Shown here piece after piece: positions 46,074-58,171 of a DNA stretch of 64,000 bases; position 1 is the stretch's first letter, and each line of letters starts with the position of its first letter. The notes beneath the pieces were generated by a model that saw nothing but the letters and a program-made list of their open reading frames with translations, searched no databases and was not told where the DNA came from. This DNA is from Blastomyces gilchristii SLH14081 (lineage: Eukaryota > Ascomycota > Eurotiomycetes > Onygenales > Ajellomycetaceae). The translations under genes were made by a program, and so were the position numbers. The stretch lies in contig NW_003101678.1 in NCBI RefSeq assembly GCF_000003855.2, positions 3,282,484 to 3,346,483 of the forward strand, given 5' to 3'.

Positions 46074-47210
46074 TTATTATTATTATTATTATTCTTCAAT
46101 TATAGATGTATGCAGTCAGAGACTATAACATCTACCTGAGAACTTTTAGTTCCCAGGGTTTTTCCTATCTGTACAGTTAACTATTATACATTCATCAATT
46201 TCAGATATGCAAAATCAGAAAATTCCAGCTCAGAATACAAAAACTGTTTACAAATTGCAGTGTTTTAACATCTTCTGATACTTTGAAACCATTTGACAAT
46301 ATCATGACAAAGGAAAAGAGAACACAGTCTTAAAGATAGACACATTAAATAGATAGATAGAAAGGAATTGAAAGAAAAAGATAAAGTAAAGAGAGACTGT
46401 AACAAAACAAATTATTAAAAGATAGTATATAGCTGTTTTAACAGACTATATCTGATTGATTTCCTCCTCTTCATATTCAGATAATTCTGAATTTAGTCAT
46501 TTTCTTGTAGCTGCTTGAGTTTCTGATAGAAAGTCTATTAAGTATTTAATTCCTGTCTCAGTTGAGAATAAGAATCTCATATTTAATTGATTTAGATCAT
46601 ACTTCTCTTTCAATCTGGCTCTGAGACTATTGTATAATGCACAGTGTATTACAATATGCTCAGGATTCTCATTTACATTGCAGAATGAGCATTCTATTGA
46701 GTCAAATCTATTATCAAATCTTTGTATATAAGATTTGAAATAGCCATGTTCTAGTTTCAGCTGTATTATAGATGAGAATATTTTCTTTTTACATTTAATT
46801 GAACAAGATTTTCACTTGAGTTTTGTTTCAAATCTTGAATAATGTATACTCTTCTTTTGTTTCTGCCAGCTTTCATTCCACTTGTCTAAACAAGATTCTT
46901 TTATTTTTCTCTTGATAAAAGATCAGAACACAATTTTTTGAATAGATCTGCTTAATTCTGCACTCTTTTTTGCAGCTGAATCAGTCAATTCATTGTCATG
47001 AATATTCATATGAGCAGGAACTCAGTGCAGATGAATTATCAGCTTTGATGTTCTTCTCTTTTGAATTTTTAAAACAGAGTTTAAGATCAGTTCAAGATTC
47101 ATTTGATCATTATGAATCTGACTATTTCTAAGTCTTTTTAACACAGCTTGACTATCAGAGAATATTCATATCTCTTTCAAACTATTTTCTCTTTTATAAG
47201 ATTTTATTTG
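46074..47210 (-). mobile_element. LINE D, 5'-truncated
   Basis: Plus strand begins with (TTA)n, the reversed LINE tail, at 46074. It includes the 3' UTR and ORF2 C-terminus back to the RNase H domain at 47210, where it ends abruptly. 5' truncation is typical of incomplete reverse transcription. I could not identify a convincing target duplication. It is inserted into or next to Gypsy B. Confidence 0.82.
46440..47210 (-). pseudogene. LINE D ORF2 C-terminal fragment
   Basis: Minus strand; matches 61360-62130. Contains part of the RNase H, the Cys/His motif near 46690-46640 (CSFCN-type) and the native stop near 46444. Fairly well preserved, with a few RIP stops. Confidence 0.75.
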
Positions 47211-48468
47211 ATACAAAGACTGTTAAAAATGCACAGATTTCAGAGAAGCTGAATATCAGAGTATATACAGTTGTAGCAGAGTCTTAAGAGCTAACTATCT
47301 GTGTATATAATTAGATATCTCTTATAAAGCTGTGTTTACTTTTCTAGTTATACTGAAGTATTCAGTCTGAAAATAATTGAAATATAAAGAGAGAGCTTAT
47401 CTACTCAGATCAACTTCTGTCATGAATTCATAATATTTATATTACTTTAATTACCTGAATTTTACAGATACTTGAGAATTCATCTTTCATTGACAATGAG
47501 ATTACAGAAATGCATCACAGTATGAGAATCATTGATAGAAAATCTAGATATATTTGTATATACCTGATCAGAGATTATATAAGTAGAGAAGAGATAATTA
47601 TAGATCTGTGAGACTGCAGAAGACACTGATAATACTGAGAGCTTTATAAGAATTATTAGCTAGAATCTGTAAGAAATTACTTACAGAGAGAATTACAGTA
47701 AAGAATGAAATTATACTGCTTAAAGTCAGAGACTGATCTGAAAGAGATATGAAGTTAACTACTGATCTGAAGATCAGATATAGTGACAGAACTGAAGAAG
47801 ATAAAGATACTATTATAAGTAATAGTATCTCTACTTCATCAGCTGATAAAAAGTGATCAGAGAAGTTACAGAGATACTCATAAGAAGCTCAGCAGTAATT
47901 AAATATTATTTATAAAAATATTGAAATTGAAAAAATTTTTATTCTTGAGAAGTTCTTGAATTAATATATAAATATTATTAGAAACACTCCCTCTCTGTTA
48001 TCTGAGTGAAAATACTTTATAGATGAATGAGAATACTCACGGTTTATAAGAATAAGAGCTGTTATAGAAAAAGAAAAAAGAAGATGAGATTCTATAGATA
48101 GATCTGAAATATTTATACTACTTTAAAGAGATTTACTTACACTGTGAATAATTCTATGAAACAGTTAGATCACTTTAATAAATAAAGAGTGATTATAAAT
48201 TATAGATCTGAATCTTTCTATATAACTATAAAAAGTAATTATAAACTGTGAATATCTTGATTCTATAATTCTACAAAGTTAATGAAAGAATGAAAAATTT
48301 CTCACAATTCTACAGTATTAAAGAATAATGATTTATAAGAATAAGTGAAAAATCAACTTATAAATACTTCTCTTTGATAAGAGTGATCTTATAGAGAGTG
48401 ATTTATCTATAAGATAAATCTATATAATGATTATATAAGAATCTTATAAAAATAATTAAGAGTTAACT
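47211..48468. other. Unassigned AT-rich segment
   Basis: About 1.26 kb with no match to any repeat I recognise in the window and no long frame. On the plus strand, stretches near 47690-47900 read as charged polypeptide (for example TTDLKIRYSDRTEEDKDTII) between stops, so it may be a decayed coding region of another element. No terminal repeats seen. Confidence 0.4.
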
Positions 48469-48635
48469 TGTGGTTCGGAAGAACGTATTACTGTCGGATA
48501 ATAACGCGGCCGCTTCTGAACTTGCTTACGAATGTAAAGAAGCCATAGCGGCCACTAATTAATTTAGTGTATGATATATAAGAAGCCGGTGTACACCTGT
48601 AATTGTACACTGGCTCAAGAAACCTTTGAATCACA
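48469..48635 (+). repeat. Gypsy C 5' LTR (167 bp), CpG-rich
   Basis: Starts TGTGGTTCGGAAG and ends AATCACA. GCGGCCGC and other CpG are retained. Confidence 0.9.
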
Positions 48636-48899
48636 TCTGATAGCATGTCTAAAAACTGGTGAGAAGCACAGACTTCTTCAGAATGTGATAATTCTGTCTA
48701 TGAAGTGATTTGTAGTTATCATGTCAGTGTGGTTCTAGAATGTCTCAAAGAATAGTGTACAAAGAGCAGTGAGCAGAAGAGCATCTGATTGATACTGCTT
48801 TGCTTGTTGAGAGAAAACTTCACACTCAGATGAATGCCATGTATGAGATGTGAACAGATGAGATGTGAGAAAGAGAATGAGAGCAGTGAATCAGATTCA

Positions 48900-50300
48900 A
48901 AGAAGACTGCTCTTCACTCAGAGAGATAAAAGAGAGAGATGATCATCACTGAAGTTGTACAATAATAACAGAAATTATATAATGATATAGTGATATAATA
49001 ATATAGTAATATAATAATAGACATTATACAATCAATGAGAAATCACTGAAATGAATATCTCTTCTAGTTCATATGAATAACATTCTTCTCTGCTACCTGA
49101 ACTGAAAGATATGCAGAATCTCTCAGAGAGTTTACTTGAAGTAGTTAGAAAAGCAGCTGAAACTGCTGAACTGAAATTGAAGCTTCATACATATATAAGA
49201 ATTCTAAATGAGATTGAGGCCTTGCATATGCAGTGGCAGGCTGAGATGAAAGTTAAACAATAATTGACATTCACAGCAGATCAAGTATTCACTATGAAGA
49301 GCTTCACTGATGTAATCATCATCATTAATAAGAATAGAGAAAATCAGATCTTAGATCTGCATTTAGAGATCAAACATTTACACAGATAGATAACTACATT
49401 GAATCTGAAGATTTCATCACAATTATTCATGATCTCTTCAGAAGTGTACACATCATCAGAGATCACTGTGCAGAATGAGAATCTGAGCATGAAATATATC
49501 AAGCTGAGAGATCTGCTGAAGTTATCAAGCTTTAATAGTGACTGAAAAAATGATACTGTAATCAGCTGACTAAGTCAGATGTGATTATATTATTGAATTA
49601 AATATAAACTCACAGACAGACAGTTAACAGAATTTTAATAAGTCTTAAGATCTGTTATGTTTCTACATGAAAAAGTGAAGTCATTATAAATGACTGATGA
49701 AAAGATGAATCTTACAGACCTGAAGTGATATTCATTCTTATAAACATGAAATGAGTTTTTCAAATGAATCTTGTATAACTTTGAGAAAGTGAATACATGA
49801 GATAAGTGTTACAAATACTTCACTGAGTGTAGATAAATGAGTAATCTTACATCATACTTCACACACTTCAGCTTATACTATCTTACATTGAATGAAGAGC
49901 TTTTAACATCTTTCTATTTACAGATCTTCATTCATGATCTTACACTTAAGTTAAGAGTGAAATGAAAATGCTTAATCTCATAATCAGGTACAGTGAAAGA
50001 AGTGTATAACATTCTCATTATATGAGAATAAGTGAGTCAATTGCAACAGAAAATACTGTAATTGAGTATATCTCAGTGAAGAACAGATAATCAGACTTCT
50101 ATAACACAAGTTATACATCTGAATGCAATGAATCTAGATCTGAATATTATCACTAAAGCACTGAATTCTCTGAAAAAGAGATTCTCTGAGTGAAAATCTT
50201 GATATCATGAGTATTAAGCTTGCTTCAACTGCAGATGTCAAAATCATGATACAAAAGATTGCACACAGTGTGTGCAGTCAAGAGAAGTAAGAGAGTCAAA
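48900..50300 (+). pseudogene. Gypsy C gag
   Basis: Plus-strand gag remnant. The nucleocapsid knuckle at about 50221-50262 reads C-F-N-C-R-C-Q-N-H-D-T-K-D-C, a full CX2CX4HX4C. It was located by comparing with the same motif, damaged, in Gypsy A. Upstream is Glu/Lys/Ser-rich with stops. The minus-strand frame 50461-50225 is a shadow. Confidence 0.75.
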
Positions 50301-50479
50301 AAACTAGCAGAATTAGTGAGCTCAGAGACACTTACTGATATTCTATGAAAAGTCTTCAAAGTGAAGGAGATATCTGTGTTAGATGATTCTCTGAATTCTG
50401 TGAATATTAAGAGAAAGCAGGCTTCTGAATGAGGTGTGAGTGAGAATGATAAAGCAGACACTCATCTCAATACCTTGAG

Positions 50480-51329
50480 ATCTGAAATGTTAATATATAA
50501 GAGACACTTGAATAAGAATTGAGAGATAGCTGTAAAAGTGTTAGTAAATATAGAAGCTTCTACACAATATATTAGTGATCATATAATTCAAAGACTGAAA
50601 GGAATTCACTGAGTGAAGAATCTCTGATATATAAGATTATCTGATAACTGATATTTGATATCACTTATAAGAGTAAGAGTTCTCTTACACTTCAGAGAAT
50701 GATCTTACTATATTTGAGTGTGAGAGTTGCAGAACATGAAATATGACCTTATTCTTAAACTTGATTAATTTCAAAGGTTCAATCTGCAGATTCAATGATG
50801 TACATGTCATATACAGTTAACTGATAGAAAGAAAACAGTTCATACAATTCTATCAACTGATATAAGAAGGACATTCCATGTCTCTGATATAGAAGAATTA
50901 AATCTGCTTATATATCAACAAGTAAAGAGAATAATTTATAAGATCTCATCTGAAAGCATTCTGTATATTATACAGGATCTGAAAGTGAAGAAAATCAAGA
51001 TAAAGAATATGTGAGAGAACAAGTGTATGAAGAAGCTTCTGAAGAAGTATGAAAAGATCTTTTAAACAGATCTTTCATCAGAATTGTTGCTGGAATGAGG
51101 ATTTGTACATGAGATTGACACAGAGAATGTGAAACCAGTCAATCAGAATGCATACCCTCTGTCACAAATGCATCTTGAAGAACAGAAGTGTCAGATCACA
51201 GACCTTCTAGAATATAGTCTCATATAATTCTCATTAAGTGTGTGAGGCTTTCCAGTTCTATTTGTGAAAAAGACAGATGAGAAGTGATGAATGTGTATTG
51301 ATTATCAAGCACTTAACAAGCTTATAACA
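50480..51329 (+). pseudogene. Gypsy C protease and start of RT
   Basis: The protease motif near 50545-50565 reads NIEAS, i.e. Asp-to-Asn, Thr-to-Ile and Gly-to-Glu relative to the family DTGAS, each a single C-to-T or G-to-A change. The RT N-terminal part is at 51080-51329 with FVKKTDEK and CIDYQALNKL, the fingers motif preceding the palm. The rest is replaced by Copia 2. Confidence 0.78.
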
Positions 51330-52570
51330 TTAATAATGAATCAGAAGACAGCTTCTGAAGTATTTAAGTCAGATAACATAATTATGAAAGAATGATCTGA
51401 TGAGTTCAATAACAAATATAAAGACTCAGTTGAAGGCATCAGTGAGATATCAGACAATGTAGAGAGCTCAAGTGACTGAAATGACAATAGCTCAGTGAGT
51501 GAGAAGACTTGCATAAGACTTGAAATTGCAAGACTTCAGCATGAGATTGAGTGTATGAAGATCAGTAGAGGTGAGATTCTTGTAAGTGATGAGATAGAAG
51601 CAGATCTGACAGAATATCTTTAATAGAAAGAGAAGACATCTGTTATAATAAAAGTTCTTGAAGAATTCAGAAGCTAAGTAAGACTCATTAAAAGATCAAT
51701 AGTTCTCACTGAATTCATTAACTACTCAATGTGAAGAGAGGAAATTCTTTTGACTGTAGAACAGTCTGAAACTGATGATATTCTTGAAGATAATGATCTT
51801 GATAAGAATGTCATCATGAATATGCAACATTTCTGAAAAGAATGCAATCTTTGATTATATAATTATATATGATCTGCAATTGCTCTGCAGGCCAAGGCTC
51901 ATTTCACTATACTCAAGAAATTCAAGTTGTCTGCTTATGCTCTATGAACTATTATAGAGAATAACTTTTCTAAGAGGTCTGCTATTCATAGAACTCATCT
52001 ATTTAAGAAACTGATTAGTATGACTACTAAGTCAAAAGACTCAGATTGTGCTTTCATTGAATGTCTGATTGTTATAAGAACTGATTATATTCATCTAGAA
52101 TATGAGATTTCAGATGTCATGTTTTTTAACAGACTGCTTACAGGAGTTAACAGAGATTGAGCCTTATTTATAAGAAATTGAATGAATCAAGTTGACAAAG
52201 ATAATACTCAATTCTTAGAGAATGATTTTATAAGTCTGTGCTGTGATATTCTTTTGCAGCTCTCTGCTGTGAATGAAGCAAATACTGATATGTCTAGAAA
52301 TCCTATCAATAACATGTAAGATAAGAATAAGAAAGACAAGAATAAAGAGAAAGACAATGACAAGAACAAGGACACTGAATTCAAACCTGAACATAGAAAT
52401 AATGACGCGAGGACCTGCTATCATTGTCAAAAGATTGATTATATTCAGACTGACTGTTGAAAGAAATACCCTGAGAAACAATCTTCAAACTTCAATACAA
52501 ATAGAAACAAGGATAAAGACAAGAATGCGGAGAATACAGGTGCTGCTCCTGTTCACAATGTCATGAAGCA
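51330..52570 (+). pseudogene. Copia 2 gag
   Basis: Gag-like sequence with UBN2/Copia-type features (the DCAFIECLIVIRTDYIH and LENDFISLCCDILLQL segments). The CCHC-type knuckle is at about 52416-52460, CYHCQKIDYIQTDC, with the His position changed. It is followed by an Asn/Lys/Asp-rich linker. Several stops. The two overlapping frames at 52215-52566 on other frames are shadows. Confidence 0.7.
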
Positions 52571-52619
52571 AGTATTTTGCATCAAGGAAAAGGCCTATGT
52601 GAGTGACCAGATAGGAAAA

Positions 52620-54850
52620 GATATCTGAATTCTAGACTCTGAATCGGGCGCCCATGCCACATCCCACAGAGATCTTATCATGGCAAAACCTCAGAAGGTG
52701 AAAGTGATGTTGAAAATGGCAGATGAAATGATGATCTCTGCTGCAGCTATAGAAGATATGAAGATTTCAGTGAAAGAGACAGATATACTGTTAAATAATA
52801 TTCACTATGTCTCAAAGTTAGAAGTGAATCTCATGAGTATGAGTAAGCTTGTATGTCAGAGTTATATCTATAAGCAGTTGATATATAAGAATAATCATGC
52901 TATATTAATTATATCTTCTGACTGCATATTCTCATTTACAGCAAGATTAAATAAGAATAATATCTATGAGATGAAAAGGCTGATTATATACAGAGACTTG
53001 ATTCAGTTTGCTATACTCAATGATAATTTTGAACCTGTGAATACATTACAGATAAAAGATGACACAATATTAACACTATCTGAAAGAAATGATACAAAGA
53101 TTATAGAACTTACAATGATGTAATGATATTAAAAGCTAGAACATCTAAATTCTGTGAATATTGCAAAAATGATAGCAGATTCATGTCTAGAGATGAGAAT
53201 TATTAATCAATGAGCTTTATCATTCTGCAAAGTCTGTGTTCAGGTAAAAATAACATGTTCAATTTTTATATCTATGACACAAGCTGTCAAGCTAGTAATG
53301 AGATTCTTCATCAATCTGGCAGAGGGTGGAAAAACACTTTTCAACAGAAATGATACTCTTACTAGAGAGAATGCAAGCTACTGATTAAGTATAATGAATA
53401 ATACAATCTGTTATAGATAAGCAATTCTTATGATGAGAAAGAGAGAATCTACTGTAAGATTAATAAACTTCATCACAGATATTGAGATAACTATATAATA
53501 TTAAGTTGAAACTCTACACTGAGATGATGAAGAAGAGTTCAAAAGTCAAGAACTTAAGATCTACTGTCAGAGTAAAGAAATAATATATGAAATGACTACA
53601 TCTGATATATTACAATTAAATGACTCAGTGAAACACATGAACTGAATAGTTGTAGAAAAGATGCAAAGTCTACTATTTAATAGTGAATTAGAAAGAGAAC
53701 TTTGAGATGAAGTAATACAAGCTATGATCATGATAATCAACACATTCTCAACATCAATAAAGATATTTAAATATAAGAAAGAAACATCACTTATATCTTT
53801 TAAAGCATGAACTGAGATGCAACCTTCTATTCATTGAATATGAAGATAGAGATGCAAGGTCTACAAGAAGGATTTGAAAGTGTTGAATAAGCTCACAGAT
53901 AGAACTGATGATAGAAAATGACAGCTGATTGAATATTAAGAATTACACTAATATTGTATGTGAGATTCTGTTGCACATTATCTTGAGATTGCACAAGATG
54001 TCATATTTGATGAAGCTCTTGACATAGATGCAAATACACCTGTAAATACAGTGAGAGAATTCAATGAATTGTCTAATGAATTGAATATTCTGAATGTCAG
54101 AGAGAGATAACAGCACTGCTTACTATAATATCTAGTAAAGAAAAAGTCAGATATTTTAAAGATGATTATTAATAAGAACTTAGAGAATGCAATTGATTCA
54201 ATCTATCTTCTAGATAATAAGACACAGCTTGTCATGAATAAAGAGTCTGAAGATCTTGTTAATAAGAATGATTCTGTTCTAAGTGTTCTGACAGACTGAT
54301 CAACTACACTGATAGAAGCTAAGAGAAGCTCAGACTGAGACTATTAACATGAGACAATGAGAAAGAAGATTAAGATATTTGAATAGAAGAAGATATATAT
54401 TATTATTAAGAAGGCTCTGAAAATGAATATGCTTACAGATAAATAAGTATATGATCAGAAATTCAATAATAAGAAAGAAATCATCTGCTTTAGAGCTTGC
54501 TGAGTAATTAGAGAGTTCTTGCAATAGCAGAGTATTTATTATATGAGATTGTATGCTGCAGTGATATCAGAGTCTACATCACACAGTCTATTCACTATAT
54601 CAACTATTAAAGAATGAAAGATCAAATTGATTGACTATGTATCTGTATTTTTAAATAACATACTATCACAGAATGAGATGATCTATATATAACTATTCAC
54701 AGATGTAAAGTATGACAGAAAAAGCTTGATGAGACTACTCTGTCAGAGTTTATATGAAATGAAGCAATCTGTGAGAGTATGATATTTTCTAGCAAGAGAA
54801 TATCTCATCATATTGAGATTCAAGATATCATCTTATGATAATGAATTTCT
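52620..54850 (+). pseudogene. Copia 2 pol, protease-integrase-RT N-terminus
   Basis: Protease: ILDSESGAHATSH near 52632-52665 is the catalytic Asp loop; the open stretch 52680-53123 ends the protease (NIHYVSKLEVNLMSMSKL is the typical Copia strand). Next is the GAG-pre-integrase-like part (HLNSVNIAKMIAD, 53140), integrase remnants at 53170-54100, and the RT from about 54190 with LLCQSLYEMKQSVRV near 54740 (the LYGLKQ-type block). It is cut by the LINE about 40 bases before the RT Asp-Asp motif. Broken by RIP stops. Confidence 0.8.
54838..54850. repeat. LINE C target duplication, left (ATAATGAATTTCT)
   Basis: Pairs with 62502-62514; overlaps the AAT tail on the right side. Confidence 0.85.
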
Positions 54851-54864
54851 CAACATGAATCTGA

Positions 54865-55880
54865 CAACCGCTCCACCACGAACTCGCTCGATTTTTCGAA
54901 TAAGAACCCGCCGATAGATCCATCGAAAAGCCCTTGATCATATGAGCATTTTGACCCCATCGCCGACCGCATACCCTGTGTGGTGGTGGAGTTATCCAGC
55001 CAAATGTGAACCAGACGTCGTTCAAAACTCCTGTGTGGGATTATCCCCCATTCTCCCCTATCACACCACAACCCTGGGCCAAATTGCCATACAAATTGTA
55101 AGGTGAAGAGACCTAGTCATATGCATCAATCTTCTCGATTTTGGAAGATCCTCAATCTGTAGTTGTGGAGATATCTGAGGAGTGACCTCTGCAAAAACCC
55201 TGTTCATCTTTGATGTTTCAAAACACCAATGCCAAGTCTCACCCTTGTACCGCCCTTTCTAATCTGGCTCATTCTCAGCAGAAAAATACAAAAAGATATC
55301 TCAGTGATAATATCAAGTATATAATCAATAATCACTTCTGAAGTGCAATCTCTGCAGTCTGTCTTCAGTGTATCTAGACATCAATACCAAGTCTCACCCT
55401 TGTACCACCTCTCTCAATCTGGCTCATCTCTGATAGAAAAGTACAAAAAGATACCTTAGCAACTGTGCTTGATACATAATTGACAGATATGACAACTATA
55501 AAATCAGTATATCTCAAGATCTGACTGAGCCTTTGATCCCTGCACAGTGAGATATATTAAATCTAGTTTTAATACCTCAATATTCAATAGATTCTGCAAG
55601 GAATTGAGAACAGCAACACTAGGTTTCTATTGAATTTGAGAATTAACTCTATATTGATATAATCATTGACAAAGTCTTCTATTTTGAGATATAAATAATC
55701 AGTTTCTCTACATCCCGCTGACAATATTTACATTATTATATAGAAACAGACTTATATTCTCTATAATATCAAGACTCTGAAGAGGGAAAGTCTTGATAGA
55801 GAATATACAGTAGTGTATATCTTAGCAGTTTCTATCTCATTCTTCTGCAGCAGTTAATGCAAAAAAAAGATTTTAGAAAT
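54865..55880 (+). promoter_or_regulatory. LINE C 5' UTR with tandem repeat
   Basis: As in LINE B: a CpG-retaining first 300 bases, then two units of about 160 bp (near 55195-55350 and 55355-55500), then AT-rich leader up to a poly-A run at 55860. Probably the LINE promoter, by analogy. Two long minus-strand frames (54828-55071) are shadows of the conserved sequence. Confidence 0.6.
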
Positions 55881-56528
55881 AGTTTTTTACTTCTCTTGAA
55901 AAAGTAAGGTGTTTTTCTCTGAGTTTTATACAATATTCTTACAAAGAATTAAAAACAGAGTTATTTTCTGTCATAATTTCATATTCTTTTAAATAAGAAT
56001 TACTTTTTCAGTGACTGAAGAGCTTTCATTAATACTTAATTCTTTTTTATACTCTTTATTAACTGATTTGAGTTGCACACTTGTTGTGTGAGAAGAATTG
56101 AATAATTTAGAATAAAATTGAATAGTTTTAATCAATTTCTCTGCAAAAAATTGATTTATTTTTTGTCAGTTTTTCTCTTAAAAACTGTCATATCATCTGA
56201 TTTACTATCAATTGATATCATACTTTTTCTCACTGTATCTCAAGAAAGAGATTATAAAGATTTTATTGATTTATCTTAAAAATCAATTTTAGTTTATTAA
56301 ATTCTCTTCAAAAATCTAATCTAGTTACTGAACTAGTGTGAAAAAAATCAGGTATTTTATACACAAAAGTCTGTTATTCTTCTTTTGAAATAGTCTGATC
56401 AACTTTTTAATTGAAAACAGACTTAGAAACCTCTTAATTGAAACAGTCTGACCAACTTTTCAATTCAAAAGAGTTCAATAAATATCTCAATTGAATTAGT
56501 CTAATCAACTTTTCATTGAGTAAGAACA

Positions 56529-58150
56529 ATGAGTTCAAAAGTACACTCAGTTGACATGGAAAAGAATGCTTTCTCAAATGCTATTCCTGAGATTGAAATT
56601 CTGAAGAGAAGAAAGAAAGAAGAAATAGAGAAATAACAAGTTCTTGAAATACAGAAACTTGAAAAAGCAAGTAAAATTCTTGAAAAGCAGTGTCTGAGTG
56701 AGATGAATGAAGAAGTTCTGTTAATTCTTCATACTCAGGCTAGATAACTACAGAAAGTGATCAAGTTCAAACTTGGAATTTCAAACATAGTTCAAAAAAC
56801 TTTGAAAATTTCTAATACAATCACTGACTCTTCAGTTTGCTCTTCTTTCTTTTCTACTTCTTCTTCTTCTTCTTCTTTAAATCAGAAGAAAACATATACT
56901 CAAGCAGCTGAATCTGCTGTCTCTAAACCTGCTATCTCTAAATCTGCTATCTCAAAACCTGCTCAAAATTCTGAGAAAACTGAGAAGAATACTGCTCATA
57001 CTTCTAGTGATAGAAGAGTGAAGAAAAAAATGCAAAAAGAGAAAAATCTTCAAATCTCCAGAAATAGAAGACTTATTCTCAAAGTCTTAAATCAGGATAT
57101 ATTGCAGAGAAATAAGCTAAACTCAAACCTCATTTTCAGAATTAGAAATGAAATCAATCAGCAGTTCTTTTCTCAGTTAATGACTGATATTGAAGTTTAA
57201 AAATCAGTTATAGCTTCAATTGAGTCATTCTTCTTTGAAAACTCTATCATTCTGATCACAATGTCTGAATTCAGTGCAGAATTCCTTATTCAGAATGAGA
57301 ATCTCTGAAAATCAGTAGTAGAATCTTTGTTAAACACAATAATTCTATCTAAGAGAGATGAAAAGTGAGACAAATTCATTCTTTATAACATTTCAGTTGA
57401 AATTTTTGACTGTGAAGAAGAAATGCTACTTCTCAAAAATAAATTAGAAGAATACAACTTCATTCAACTGAGAAAAGAGTCTGTATAACTAAATTCAATT
57501 GAGTTCAGATAAAGTAGAAGAAATGTCTCTATTCTAGTATATACAAAGATAATTGAACAGTCAAAGATCTCTGAAGTAAGAGTAGCAGGTTTGAAAATGA
57601 GAGTTCATGAATACAAAGACTCAAGAATGAATCTCAAAGATCAAACACAGTGTTCAAACTGTCAAAGATATGAATACTTTACAATCTTCTATTTCAGAGA
57701 CTCAAAATGTGCATTCTGTGTCAGAGATCACAAAACTAGTGAGCATAAATGTGAAATATGCTTAAAAAGAGATGAAATATATCAACACACTCTGCTTAAA
57801 TGCTCTAATTGCAAAGAAAAACATGTATCTAGCTCAAAAGAATGTATGTTTGCTTCAAGAACTCAAAAGAACTGAAGAAAAGATAAAGCTCAAAGTAAAT
57901 CTAGAACTGAAGAGAATAGTCAAGCCAGTAAACTCACAACTGTAAGCTTAAAAAGAAGAAACTCTCAACTATTTAAATCTTCAAACTTCAATTCTTCAGC
58001 TAAATGTAAATAGAATTTGAATTCTTAAACTTCTGTTAAGATTAGAGAATTGAGAAATGACTCTGATGATAAACTAGATATAATGTAAGCAGTTGAGATT
58101 TCTACTTTTCAGAACAGTTATAATCTACTATCTGATGATAGTGATTAGAT
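56529..58150 (+). pseudogene. LINE C ORF1 (RNA-binding, zinc knuckles)
   Basis: ATG at 56529 starts MSSKVHSVDMEK. A single frame continues, with RIP stops, to about 58150. Order: charged N-terminus with coiled-coil-like KRRKKEEIEK, Ser-rich segment (56835-56880), three related SKPA/SKSA repeats near 56925-56965, basic segment, and Cys/His knuckles at 57645-57860 (CSNCQRYEYF, CAFCVRDHKTSEHKC, CSNCKEKH). This is the architecture of the Tad/I-type ORF1 that packages LINE RNA. Open stretches are 56757-57200 and 57591-57875, the same frame. The exact C-terminus is uncertain because of stops. Confidence 0.83.
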
Positions 58151-58171
58151 TCTACTCTACTCTCTTTTAAT

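Larger units (their letters stand above)
48469..51329 (+). mobile_element. Ty3/Gypsy element C (family 1), 5' part
   Basis: 5' LTR (48469-48635), gag with a CCHC knuckle, protease and the first part of RT, collinear with Gypsy A. It ends at about 51329 inside the RT (after ACTTAACAAGCTTATAA), where Copia 2 sequence starts. No 3' part follows. Confidence 0.85.

Noticed and set aside
46074..46096. Independent microsatellite loci of (AAT)n / (TTA)n here and at 2345, 26648, 40660, 40950, 62483
   Set aside because: Each is the 3' tail of a LINE or SINE copy.
52215..52566. Two overlapping frames in opposite directions with membrane-like or basic character
   Set aside because: They are other-frame readings of the Lys/Asn/Asp-rich linker of Copia gag.
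54328..54524. Minus-strand hydrophobic small protein
   Set aside because: Antisense to Copia pol, no start context or homologue; AT-rich DNA commonly yields such frames.
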